A stretch of DNA of 15,538 bases from Betaproteobacteria bacterium (lineage in GTDB: Bacteria; Pseudomonadota; Gammaproteobacteria; Burkholderiales; SG8-41): the NCBI GenBank assembly GCA_025353085.1, contig JANXRI010000127.1:1-15538 (forward strand). Direction: 5' to 3'. Made by a program: the position numbers and the translations under genes. This document shows positions 6,679 through 13,990 of this stretch, piece by piece. Positions within the stretch are counted from its first letter, which is position 1; every line of letters begins with the position of its first letter. The notes under the pieces are model-generated. The model ran no database searches, was not told the DNA's origin, and saw nothing but the letters and a program-made list of their open reading frames with translations.

Positions 6679-9600
6679 ATACAAGTCTTCGCTGTTCCGG
6701 CGTAAGTTGCTCTTGGAGTCTACGCGCCAACTCCTCTGGAGTTCTTGGCTTGGCACCGCTGGGTGGCGGCGGGATTTGCGTTGCCCCAAACCACAGTACA
6801 ACGTAAATACCGTGCCCTTGCGCTCTAGGATCAATTGAATATTTAGCCATCAGTTGATCAGTCATCGCACGCCAGAGATCGCGATGCTTATCTTGCTTAA
6901 TCTCGATTGGAATTCCGTAAGACGAGTACACGCACCATATATCGGAACGCTTGTTGTGGACGTGATGCGCCTCGGTGTCGCAGGTGATTGAGTAGGGCTT
7001 AAGCCTTTCCCGCAGCAGAAACGCGAGGGCATCGCGACAGCTTTCTTCGGGCTTTGCATCCAGCAGCCGACCGTGCGCATCTTCATTCCAGTAATGCCGG
7101 TAAACATTAAGATCGTGGCTTTGCATTTCTCGCACAAGGTCCAGCAACACTTCATTAACGATAGCGAATACATCGGCGGCATTGGCAGGGACGCCCTGAA
7201 ATAGCGTCGCGCTAACCTGAGCATGGTTGGGATGCACGAAACCGGTATCGCGACGTACGACTCTTTGCGCATTCCTGGCGTGGCGCAGTTCTTCCACCCA
7301 ATGATGCAAAGCCGGGATACCCGCCAGTCGCTCCAGTGCGCTGGTTGCTGCCTCATCGCCGATAGCGGCGAGTTTTTTGATAAAAATCCTTACCAAATCG
7401 GCACGATTCATGTCCGGCGTCACGGTGTATGCGCCGACCGGACGCTCCGGGCGGCAACTTGGGGCCAATAGCTCGATAAACAATTCCAAACTGCCGGCGG
7501 TAAGCGCGTGAGCCGCGCGGATGGCACCACTGCCACCATGCAAAAATTCCCCGAGATGGCCAATACGAATTTGGCTGCCGCCAATGTAGCGCCGGAACTT
7601 TGTCTCATAGGTGTTCGGGCGCATGATCAGCGCCAATGTCATCCAGTAAATGTGTTGCCCGACATCCAGACCGCCGCGCTTTAGTTTCGCGGAGATTAAG
7701 GCCTCAAGCTGTGGCTTGGGCATATAACGCACCGCAGCTTTGAGCAGATATTCAAGAATCGACAACTGCTTGAGACCCGCGCGTCGCGGAAAGTCTTCCA
7801 GCAAAATCGGTGCAACTATTTTCGCGACGCCGGCATAGACATCGTCCTGCGCGAGGCGGTGTATGCCATGAACGTATTCTTTGCGCGCTTTCAAACATCC
7901 GCGCACATAGGCAACACATGCTTCTGCGACAAGCTCAGGCCGAATTTTCACCAGGTGTTCAAACCATGCGGGCTCATTGTCTGAACCATAGGTATAGCGA
8001 CTGACCAGCGACTTCAGCAAGACTTCATCTGACAGCGTAGAGAGCTTCACCGGATCGCTTTCGAACAGCAATTCGATGCCGACCAGAATTACCAAGCTCA
8101 GGAGATATCTTTTTCCCTGTTGATCTGATTTGATCATCTCTTCGACGGACGGAAGGTCGGTGCGTAACAGAGAACCTTTCAGCGCTTCAATTGAAGCATC
8201 CACCAATTCAGCGTCATTGTTGTGCAGGTCTTGCAGACGCACCAACGGCGTATCACCATGAACATCGTAGTAATGTCCGAAATATGTACCCGCGAGTGTG
8301 TAGAGTGTCTGCACAGATGCCTGGTTATCGCGCAACTTGGGCAGGTTCGCCCGAAATTCCGCGGCGCGGGCCGCACGATCCGTGGCGTGCTTTCGTTTGC
8401 GATTCACTTCTTTTAGACGCCATTCATGATGTTCCAAGTTGCAGGTAAGTCGCTTGGGCAGCAGTTCACTAAAGTCCGGTCGTTGTGCCGCCCACTTTTC
8501 TAGATATTCGATCGAAGTTCCTCCATGCAGTCGTCCGCCGTCGTCTACCCACACGGCATTGATGAAATAGGCCTCCGCAGCTTCTTGATTGGGTGCCTTG
8601 TCTACTTGCGACAACCACCACATTCCAATGTCTTTCGGTTGCGGAGCACCGAGCAGACGCGATTGCGCATCGTGAATACCAGGTCTGGAACTCGGAAATT
8701 TCTCGAGTGCAGTTCGCAGCACGCCTTTGTATCGGTTGGGGCGTTCGGCAAACCACGCGTGCACAAAATTTTTGTCTCGCTCTTCGAGGTGAACAGCATT
8801 GTGTTCGCCCAGACAAATACCAAGCCACTCAAAAATTGTCGTGTCGCTTGTAGCGTCGCCAAGAGTCTTCAACCCCTTGGCAAGCAATCCGCTCGCGGGC
8901 GTCCAGTAGTTGCGGAAATGACTATTGTTCCGGGCAGTGACGTTGCCGCAAAACACATTCAACAATTCCTCAAGGCGTTCATCAGGCGTTTGCGCGAGCA
9001 GCTCATGCGTCCAGAACGCCGAGTAATCACCAAAATAACTTTCCTTCTTCGGTGCATGTAGATACTGGAGGACCGTAGCAGGACCAACGTGCTGTGGGTA
9101 TAGTCGCCCGAGCAAAATTCCCAGGAGACAGTCGTCGCTGTCTTTTACGCGGTCGCTTTGAATGTCGCCCAGCAATTGGAGTCCCGCGCCGGCATCGTTG
9201 GAATAATTTTTGAGGTAAGCCCGCAGCGCTTGCTTGCGCACTTCACCCCACCAGGTATCGTCGCGCACGACTTGCAGGAGAGTTGGCTCCAATTGCGGTA
9301 ACGCATCGCCATAGTGGAGCGCCGCGACGACGCAATCGGCCACGGTCTGATCTGAGCGCTCGCGCAACGGCGAACGAAGAATACGTTCAAACTCGGCGGC
9401 CATGTCCGGTGTTGCAAGGCTGGCAAATGGTCGAATGCCCCATTCCTGCCAACGTACGCTGCTTAATTGTTCCGGATCGCGATGTAAGGCTTGCAGCAAC
9501 TCTGTCTTATCGTTCGGACGGAAGCCCTTGGCGTCGCCGTACAACAATACGCCCAGCGGATCGGATTCAATCAACTTGCCACGTTGAGCTTCTGTGCATG

Positions 9601-10654
9601 CCGCCAGCCATGCATGCAATCCGCGCAGTCCGGTCACAACGCCGCCGTCCGCGCCGCAAATCAGCGCAAGCACCCGGCTTAGATATAAGCCCGTGTCCAG
9701 TTTTCTAGCAATAAACCGCGCCGCCAGATACTCGGCAATCGTCCGGTGCGCAGGCGCAAATCCGGTATTGCCGATTGATTGAAACAAGCGGGTTTCAAGG
9801 CATTCGATCAATGGAAGCTGCTCGTGATTGATGATTTCGTGAACACCCAGCGCGTTGACGTTCTCTGATGGCGACAGTGTTAAAGCGGGAACATCCGCGA
9901 TTAAACAGATACTGCTCAAATAGCCGGCGGCGTCCAGCAAGTCGTCATCAGTGGAGCGCGTTTTTTTCTTCGCGGCCTGATGTTCAATGTTCGGTTCGGT
10001 CAATAATTGTTTGCACGCGAGCCGATACATTTGCAGGCGGCTTGTTGGCCAATTATTTTGCGTTCCAACAGCCTTCGCGAGCATGGAGAGGGTTTGGGGA
10101 TTTCTCAATAGATCCGAAAGCCGAAACTGCTCGGCTTTCCAGATGAAATCTGCCGCGTCGACGATGCCGTGGTTCATCGTCAGTATTTTTGTAATGTCCT
10201 CATCAGTCAGCGGATCAAGTTGAAATACCTCAATGCCTGCACTGTTCGGCACCAGCGATTTGAGTGCTTCGCTGTCACTCGCACCTAACCAGTCGGCCGC
10301 GCGACAGGACAAACGAAAGCGCGGGCGTTCCAGTTCGGCCAGTTTTTTTCGGATTGCATCGAGAATGCTTCGGCCATCGCTGGTGCCGGCGCGTGTTTCA
10401 TCAAGACCATCGATGAAAATGGGCTTATCAATCCATTGCTCCGGAATTTGTCTATAGGTAACAAAATCGCGCGCGCTTTTCGGCGTTGATCCTGACGCTT
10501 GCGCCTCCTGCTCGAACGCTGCGGATTTGCCGGAGCCGGGATCACCGAGCAAGACATATGCATACAATCCGCGCAGGTCTTGCAGGTCGGTGGTCGTGGG
10601 GACGGTGCGAGCGCCGCCGTCTTGATGTCGAGTGCAGGTGCGCGAAACGATCAA
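6647..10654 (-). CDS. NACHT-like (STAND-type) NTPase with C-terminal PD-(D/E)xK-like nuclease motif; candidate anti-phage effector
   Basis: A 1335-residue protein. A P-loop NTPase is close to the N terminus: Walker A GDPGSGKS (37-44), Walker B IFIDGLDE (79-86), a sensor-like RFRLSCRAADW (112-122) and a following LDPLTDEDI segment, the order seen in NACHT NTPases. A long, mostly helical region without obvious catalytic motifs follows (roughly 260-1180) and may be repeat-like sensor scaffold. The C-terminal ~130 residues contain RSDIWCVYSSYGIPIEIKQ: Asp1238, Glu1251 and Lys1253 fit the D-x12-ExK pattern of PD-(D/E)xK nucleases, and Gln1267 follows in DQLMAKY. The TTG at 10654 overlaps the upstream gene's TGA (TTGA), with GAAAGG 9 nt upstream. 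Base composition is visibly more AT-rich than the catabolic genes, suggesting transfer. Function is inferred by architecture; substrate and trigger are unknown. Confidence 0.8.
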   Translation of the reverse strand: MIVSRTCTRHQDGGARTVPTTTDLQDLRGLYAYVLLGDPGSGKSAAFEQEAQASGSTPKSARDFVTYRQIPEQWIDKPIFIDGLDETRAGTSDGRSILDAIRKKLAELERPRFRLSCRAADWLGASDSEALKSLVPNSAGIEVFQLDPLTDEDITKILTMNHGIVDAADFIWKAEQFRLSDLLRNPQTLSMLAKAVGTQNNWPTSRLQMYRLACKQLLTEPNIEHQAAKKKTRSTDDDLLDAAGYLSSICLIADVPALTLSPSENVNALGVHEIINHEQLPLIECLETRLFQSIGNTGFAPAHRTIAEYLAARFIARKLDTGLYLSRVLALICGADGGVVTGLRGLHAWLAACTEAQRGKLIESDPLGVLLYGDAKGFRPNDKTELLQALHRDPEQLSSVRWQEWGIRPFASLATPDMAAEFERILRSPLRERSDQTVADCVVAALHYGDALPQLEPTLLQVVRDDTWWGEVRKQALRAYLKNYSNDAGAGLQLLGDIQSDRVKDSDDCLLGILLGRLYPQHVGPATVLQYLHAPKKESYFGDYSAFWTHELLAQTPDERLEELLNVFCGNVTARNNSHFRNYWTPASGLLAKGLKTLGDATSDTTIFEWLGICLGEHNAVHLEERDKNFVHAWFAERPNRYKGVLRTALEKFPSSRPGIHDAQSRLLGAPQPKDIGMWWLSQVDKAPNQEAAEAYFINAVWVDDGGRLHGGTSIEYLEKWAAQRPDFSELLPKRLTCNLEHHEWRLKEVNRKRKHATDRAARAAEFRANLPKLRDNQASVQTLYTLAGTYFGHYYDVHGDTPLVRLQDLHNNDAELVDASIEALKGSLLRTDLPSVEEMIKSDQQGKRYLLSLVILVGIELLFESDPVKLSTLSDEVLLKSLVSRYTYGSDNEPAWFEHLVKIRPELVAEACVAYVRGCLKARKEYVHGIHRLAQDDVYAGVAKIVAPILLEDFPRRAGLKQLSILEYLLKAAVRYMPKPQLEALISAKLKRGGLDVGQHIYWMTLALIMRPNTYETKFRRYIGGSQIRIGHLGEFLHGGSGAIRAAHALTAGSLELFIELLAPSCRPERPVGAYTVTPDMNRADLVRIFIKKLAAIGDEAATSALERLAGIPALHHWVEELRHARNAQRVVRRDTGFVHPNHAQVSATLFQGVPANAADVFAIVNEVLLDLVREMQSHDLNVYRHYWNEDAHGRLLDAKPEESCRDALAFLLRERLKPYSITCDTEAHHVHNKRSDIWCVYSSYGIPIEIKQDKHRDLWRAMTDQLMAKYSIDPRAQGHGIYVVLWFGATQIPPPPSGAKPRTPEELARRLQEQLTPEQRRLVSVYVLDCSKS

Positions 10655-11922
10655 GATCGCGAGCCTTTCGCAGCTTCCAGCCAGTGACTGGTTGGGCTCG
10701 ATAACAGTTCTGAGAGTGACACGTCGGCATCTTGCACGTCGCCGACGATTATTTGGCGGGTCACCTTAAAGTTTTCCGCCAATGCTTTTAGGCCGGATGC
10801 ATGGCTGGTTGTCTTTCCGCTTTTGACTTCAATGCTCGTGAGCCGCTTTCCTTGCGAGATTACGAAATCGACTTCGTGCGGGCTTTCTCGCCAATATTGG
10901 ATAGCGCAATTTTCGGTTGCGGTGTTGATCAGGTGCGCACCAACCGCGCTCTCAACTAATCTGCCCCAGAAATTTCTGTCTGCTTGCGCTTGTGCAAACG
11001 AGTAATTTGACCCGGCCGTCATCAGGGCGGTATTGAGCACCATCATCTTAGGGCTTGATGCACGTTGCCTGACCACCTGCCCGGCGTGCTTGTTCAACCC
11101 GGTCAACAATCCTGACTGCGACAACAGATCAAGATAGTGCGCGAGCGTCGTCGTATTCCCCGCGTCCTGCAATTGGCCCTGGAGTTTCGTATATGAAATG
11201 ATTTGTCCCGAATAGCGGCTGCCCAATTCAAATAATCGCTTTAGTAATGCCGGCTTTTCCACCCGCGTCATTTGCAAGATATCATTTTCGATATTGGGTT
11301 GAATCAACGACGCAATGATGTAGCGCCGCCAGCGCTCTTCGTCGTCAATAAATTGCGCGGCGCCGGGGTATCCGCCGAAATAGAGATATTGTTCCAGCGA
11401 GTATCCAAATGCGTCCTGTATTTCGGTTAACGACCAATGCGTAACCGACATGAGTTCATAGCGGCCCGCGAGACTTTCCGTTAAGCCCTTTTGAATCAAT
11501 AGCGGGGAAGAACCCAACAGGATAACGTGCATGTTGAGGCCGTTCGCACGGTCGGCGTCCCATAGCCCCTTTACGACTGCCGACCACCGTGGAATCTTCT
11601 GTACCTCATCGATAACAAGAACGTAAGCGCCATCATATTTCTTCGCCGCAACGCGGGAACGCTCCCATATTTGAATTAGCGTACGTTCGGTCGGCGATGT
11701 TTCCGCCAGTATTGCCTGGGGCTGAGGCCCGGCGGAATCTATGGATTCGACGGGCTGATCCGTCGCGACAAAGGTGTAGCTCGCGGTTTTTTTGTCGTTC
11801 AGAAGCTGCCGGATGATCGTGGTCTTACCAACCTGCCGTGGGCCGGCAAGTATTTGTATTAGTCTGACGGGTTCAGCCAGTCTTGCGGATAGAAGCGTTA
11901 CGTGGCGTCGCGAGTAGGGCAT
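10651..11922 (-). CDS. AAA_14/DUF4143-family ATP-binding protein
   Basis: A 423-residue ATPase of the AAA_14 plus DUF4143 type. Walker A is GPRQVGKTT (27-35), Walker B is VLVIDEVQ (101-108), GSSPLL (137-142) fits sensor 1, and GRYE (153-156) carries a candidate arginine finger. The middle region (about 215-300) looks like the winged-helix part. The C-terminal DUF4143 segment has HEVDFVISQGKRLTSIEVKSG, placing Asp352, Glu365 and Lys367 in a D-x12-ExK restriction-endonuclease-like arrangement. Proteins of this family are common in accessory regions and poorly characterised; DNA or toxin-antitoxin-like roles have been suggested but not settled. The ATG at 11922 lacks a Shine-Dalgarno and lies 3 bp from a 32-bp palindrome. 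The stop overlaps the NTPase start, so the pair is one operon. Composition is AT-richer than its catabolic neighbours. Confidence 0.88.
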   Translation of the reverse strand: MPYSRRHVTLLSARLAEPVRLIQILAGPRQVGKTTIIRQLLNDKKTASYTFVATDQPVESIDSAGPQPQAILAETSPTERTLIQIWERSRVAAKKYDGAYVLVIDEVQKIPRWSAVVKGLWDADRANGLNMHVILLGSSPLLIQKGLTESLAGRYELMSVTHWSLTEIQDAFGYSLEQYLYFGGYPGAAQFIDDEERWRRYIIASLIQPNIENDILQMTRVEKPALLKRLFELGSRYSGQIISYTKLQGQLQDAGNTTTLAHYLDLLSQSGLLTGLNKHAGQVVRQRASSPKMMVLNTALMTAGSNYSFAQAQADRNFWGRLVESAVGAHLINTATENCAIQYWRESPHEVDFVISQGKRLTSIEVKSGKTTSHASGLKALAENFKVTRQIIVGDVQDADVSLSELLSSPTSHWLEAAKGSRS

Positions 11923-11925
11923 GAG

Positions 11926-11957
11926 TATATCATTGAGTAAATTTACTCAATGATATA
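11926..11957. promoter_or_regulatory. 32-bp perfect palindrome, probable operator of the AAA_14-NTPase operon
   Basis: Every base from 11926 to 11957 pairs with its mirror position around the 11941/11942 centre. Each half-site reads TATATCATTGAGTAAA from its outer edge. It starts 3 bp upstream of the ATPase ATG and covers the candidate -10 box. A 32-bp match without any mismatch is very unlikely by chance, and the site is far more AT-rich than its surroundings. Best reading: binding site of a dimeric or tetrameric repressor, perhaps autoregulatory. An RNA hairpin masking the start codon, or a recombination site at the island edge, are alternatives. Confidence 0.7.
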
Positions 11958-11978
11958 TAACATTACTCTAATTGTATA
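11950..11978 (-). promoter_or_regulatory. Candidate sigma-70 promoter of the AAA_14-NTPase operon
   Basis: On the minus strand a -35-like TATACA (11973-11978, 4/6 match) is followed after exactly 17 bp by TATCAT (11950-11955, 5/6 match to TATAAT). The -10 lies inside the distal arm of the 32-bp palindrome, so a protein bound there would block RNA polymerase. Predicted initiation near 11943 gives a leader of only about 20 nt without a ribosome-binding site. Assigned by eye. Confidence 0.4.
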
Positions 11979-11982
11979 TATC
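11952..11982. repeat. Second, imperfect inverted repeat overlapping the promoter
   Basis: GATATATA (11952-11959) is mirrored by TATATATC (11975-11982), and an inner ATTA/TAAT pair (11962-11965 with 11969-11972) is on the same axis. Two mismatched positions separate the arms. It overlaps the 32-bp palindrome at one side and covers the -35 region, so the pair could be tandem operator half-structures. Low-complexity AT sequence makes chance a real possibility. Confidence 0.35.
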
Positions 11983-12039
11983 GTAGATCGACCTCAGACG
12001 CAGCGGGGCCGTGGGTCGCGGAGTCAGCGGCCAAGCAGT

Positions 12040-12933
12040 TCAAAGCCCCGCGCGTTGGCCTTCAGGCACGCCGTAACGCTCTTCGAGTTCCATGATTTCC
12101 GGCAGGCCGGCGACTTCGGTAAATTGCTTGAAGGTGGCGACCTTGTCGCGCATGTGCGCGATCGAGCCCTTGCTTTTTAATTCAGCGAGCAAGTTCTGCA
12201 TCGCCGGAATCGCCGCGAGGATGATCCAGTTCGGATAAATCGCGATGCGAAAACCGAGCCTGCCAAGTTCATCGGCCGGCAGATCCGGTGTCTTGCCACT
12301 GGCCGCCATGTTATAGAGCAGTGGCACGCCCTTGAAATGTTTGGCTACGCGCTCGACTTCAGCGCGTCCCACCGGCGCTTCAATAAACAACACGTCCGCG
12401 CCGGCTTCGCGATAGCGCTCGCCGCGCTCGAGTGCGGCATCTAGTCCTTCGATCGCAATCGCATCGGTGCGCGTGATGATTACGAAATCGGGATCGCGGC
12501 GCGCATCGCACGCGGCTTTAATTTTGGCGACCATTTCGGCGGTCGGTATCACGCGTTTGCCCGCGAGATGGCCGCAGCGCTTCGGCCAGGCCTGGTCTTC
12601 GATGTGCACGCCGGCGACACCGGCTTTTTCATAGTCGCGAATTGTGCGGCGCGTGTTGATTGGATTGCCATAGCCGGTGTCGGCATCGGCGACGACCGGC
12701 AACTCGCACGCGTCAACGATGCGGCTCGCGTTGTCGATCATTTCCGTCGCTGTTAACAGGCCGACGTCAGGCATCCCGAGTCGCGTGAGACTGGTGCCGA
12801 AGCCGGTCATGTAGGCCGCCTCGAAGCCGGCCTGCGCGACGAGCCGCGCGGCGAGTCCGTCAGCGACGCCAGGCGCGACGAGACAGCCCGGTCCGGCCAA
12901 CAGTTTGCGTAGTTGCGTGGTTACCTTATCCAA
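12040..12933 (-). CDS. Isocitrate lyase/PEP mutase superfamily enzyme (2,3-dimethylmalate or methylisocitrate lyase-like)
   Basis: A 297-residue TIM-barrel lyase of the ICL/PEP-mutase superfamily. Visible: CLVAPGVADGLAARL near the N terminus, YMTGFGTS, VADADTGYGN with Asp83 and Asp85 for Mg binding, GVHIEDQAWPKRCGHLAGK with the catalytic KRCGH (Cys120) and Glu112, then VIITRTDA and FIEAP strands. The cysteine marks a C-C lyase rather than a phosphonomutase. Candidate reactions are cleavage of methylisocitrate, 2,3-dimethylmalate or a related malate; the length matches the short PrpB/Dml class. The TTG at 12933 is chosen because GAGGGGG precedes it at ideal spacing and the protein then begins as in the family; an open frame to 13002 runs into the upstream Bug gene. 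Last gene of the right-hand operon, 26 bp after a Bug receptor and beside a PrpD-like gene, which fits a methylated dicarboxylate route. Confidence 0.88.
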   Translation of the reverse strand: MDKVTTQLRKLLAGPGCLVAPGVADGLAARLVAQAGFEAAYMTGFGTSLTRLGMPDVGLLTATEMIDNASRIVDACELPVVADADTGYGNPINTRRTIRDYEKAGVAGVHIEDQAWPKRCGHLAGKRVIPTAEMVAKIKAACDARRDPDFVIITRTDAIAIEGLDAALERGERYREAGADVLFIEAPVGRAEVERVAKHFKGVPLLYNMAASGKTPDLPADELGRLGFRIAIYPNWIILAAIPAMQNLLAELKSKGSIAHMRDKVATFKQFTEVAGLPEIMELEERYGVPEGQRAGL

Positions 12934-12959
12934 TTGTTTTCCCCCTCTTAGGTCTTTCG

Positions 12960-13925
12960 TTATTCGATTCTGACGCCGGCGGCCGCGCCGACCTTTTTCC
13001 ATTTCTGCAGGTCGGTGCGTATAAATTCGCTGAATTCGCGCACCGATTTTTCCTGCGGTTCAGCGCCCAGGTTTTTAAATTTTTCTTTGACCGCCGTCGT
13101 GCGCAGCGCTCGCACGATATGTTCGTGAAGCTTGTCGATAACCGCCGGTGGCGTCCCGGCCGGCGCCAATATACCGGTGAATGTATTGGCTTCGAAGCCA
13201 CGCAATCCTGATTCGTCGAGCGTCGGGATGTTGGGCATCACAGACGAGCGCACGCTGGTCGTAACGGCAATCGCCTTTAACCGCCCCTCGCGCAGGAACC
13301 CGATCGACGAACTCAGCTGATCGACCATGGTTTCGACCTGTCCGCCGACCAACTCCGCGAGTGCCGGGCCGCTGCCTTTGTACGGCACATGGATGAATTT
13401 CACGCCGGCCATGGTGTTGAAGAGTTCGATCGCCAGATGATTCGAGCTGCCGGTGCCCGATGAAGCCATCGTGATCTTGCCCGGGCGTTCTTTGCCGAGA
13501 GCGATCAATTCTTTTAGATTGCTGACAGCGACTTTCGGGTGAACCTCAAGAACCATCGGCACGATCTGCACCATACTGATTGCGGCGAGATCCTTGACCG
13601 GATCAAACGGCATGTTTGCATACACTGCTGGTCCGGCGGTAATCGAACCGCTCGATCCCATCAGCAAGGTGTAACCGTCAGGCGCGGCCTTGGCGGCCAT
13701 GCTCGCGCCTATCGTGCCGCCGCCGCCCGCGCGGTTGTCCACCACGACAATCTGCCCGAGCGATTCGCTCAGCGCCGCGCCGATAATGCGGGCGGTGATG
13801 TCGACGTTGCCACCGGGCGCCCACGGCACGATCAGACGGATCGCTTTGGTCGGATACGTTTGCGCTGCGGCCTGCAAAGTGCCCAGTGCAAAGCCGGCCG
13901 CACCGATAAGCTGCCAAATTTTCAT
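12960..13925 (-). CDS. Bug/TctC-family periplasmic solute-binding receptor (right operon, second)
   Basis: A 321-residue secreted receptor. Signal peptide MKIWQLIGAAGFALGTLQAAA, then QTYPTKAIRLIVPWAPGGNVDITAR, VVVDNRAGGGGTIGAS, DGYTLLMGSSGSI, MASSGTGSSNHLAIELFNTMAG and HVPYKGSGPALAELVGGQVE, the ordered hallmarks of the Bug family. The ATG at 13925 is chosen for the clean signal peptide; only a weak AAAGAG lies upstream. The open frame reaching 14033 overlaps the previous gene and is not family-like. It follows another Bug gene after 65 bp and precedes the ICL-like lyase. It is only distantly similar to the left tandem pair, so it is a separate receptor lineage, and its ligand is unknown. Confidence 0.92.
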   Translation of the reverse strand: MKIWQLIGAAGFALGTLQAAAQTYPTKAIRLIVPWAPGGNVDITARIIGAALSESLGQIVVVDNRAGGGGTIGASMAAKAAPDGYTLLMGSSGSITAGPAVYANMPFDPVKDLAAISMVQIVPMVLEVHPKVAVSNLKELIALGKERPGKITMASSGTGSSNHLAIELFNTMAGVKFIHVPYKGSGPALAELVGGQVETMVDQLSSSIGFLREGRLKAIAVTTSVRSSVMPNIPTLDESGLRGFEANTFTGILAPAGTPPAVIDKLHEHIVRALRTTAVKEKFKNLGAEPQEKSVREFSEFIRTDLQKWKKVGAAAGVRIE

Positions 13926-13990
13926 CGTGCTCTTTCGTCGTCCCGGGAAGCGTTCATTATGACTGACGCGTCGCGCGTGCGCGCTTACGT

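Noticed and set aside
10651..10654. The ATPase and NTPase being one gene broken by a frameshift
   Set aside because: The ATPase has a complete DUF4143 C terminus and the NTPase begins with its own conserved-looking leader; the TTGA overlap is a normal coupling arrangement.
6600..12040. Transposon or IS-borne island
   Set aside because: No transposase, terminal inverted repeats or target-site duplication could be found at the two edges by eye.
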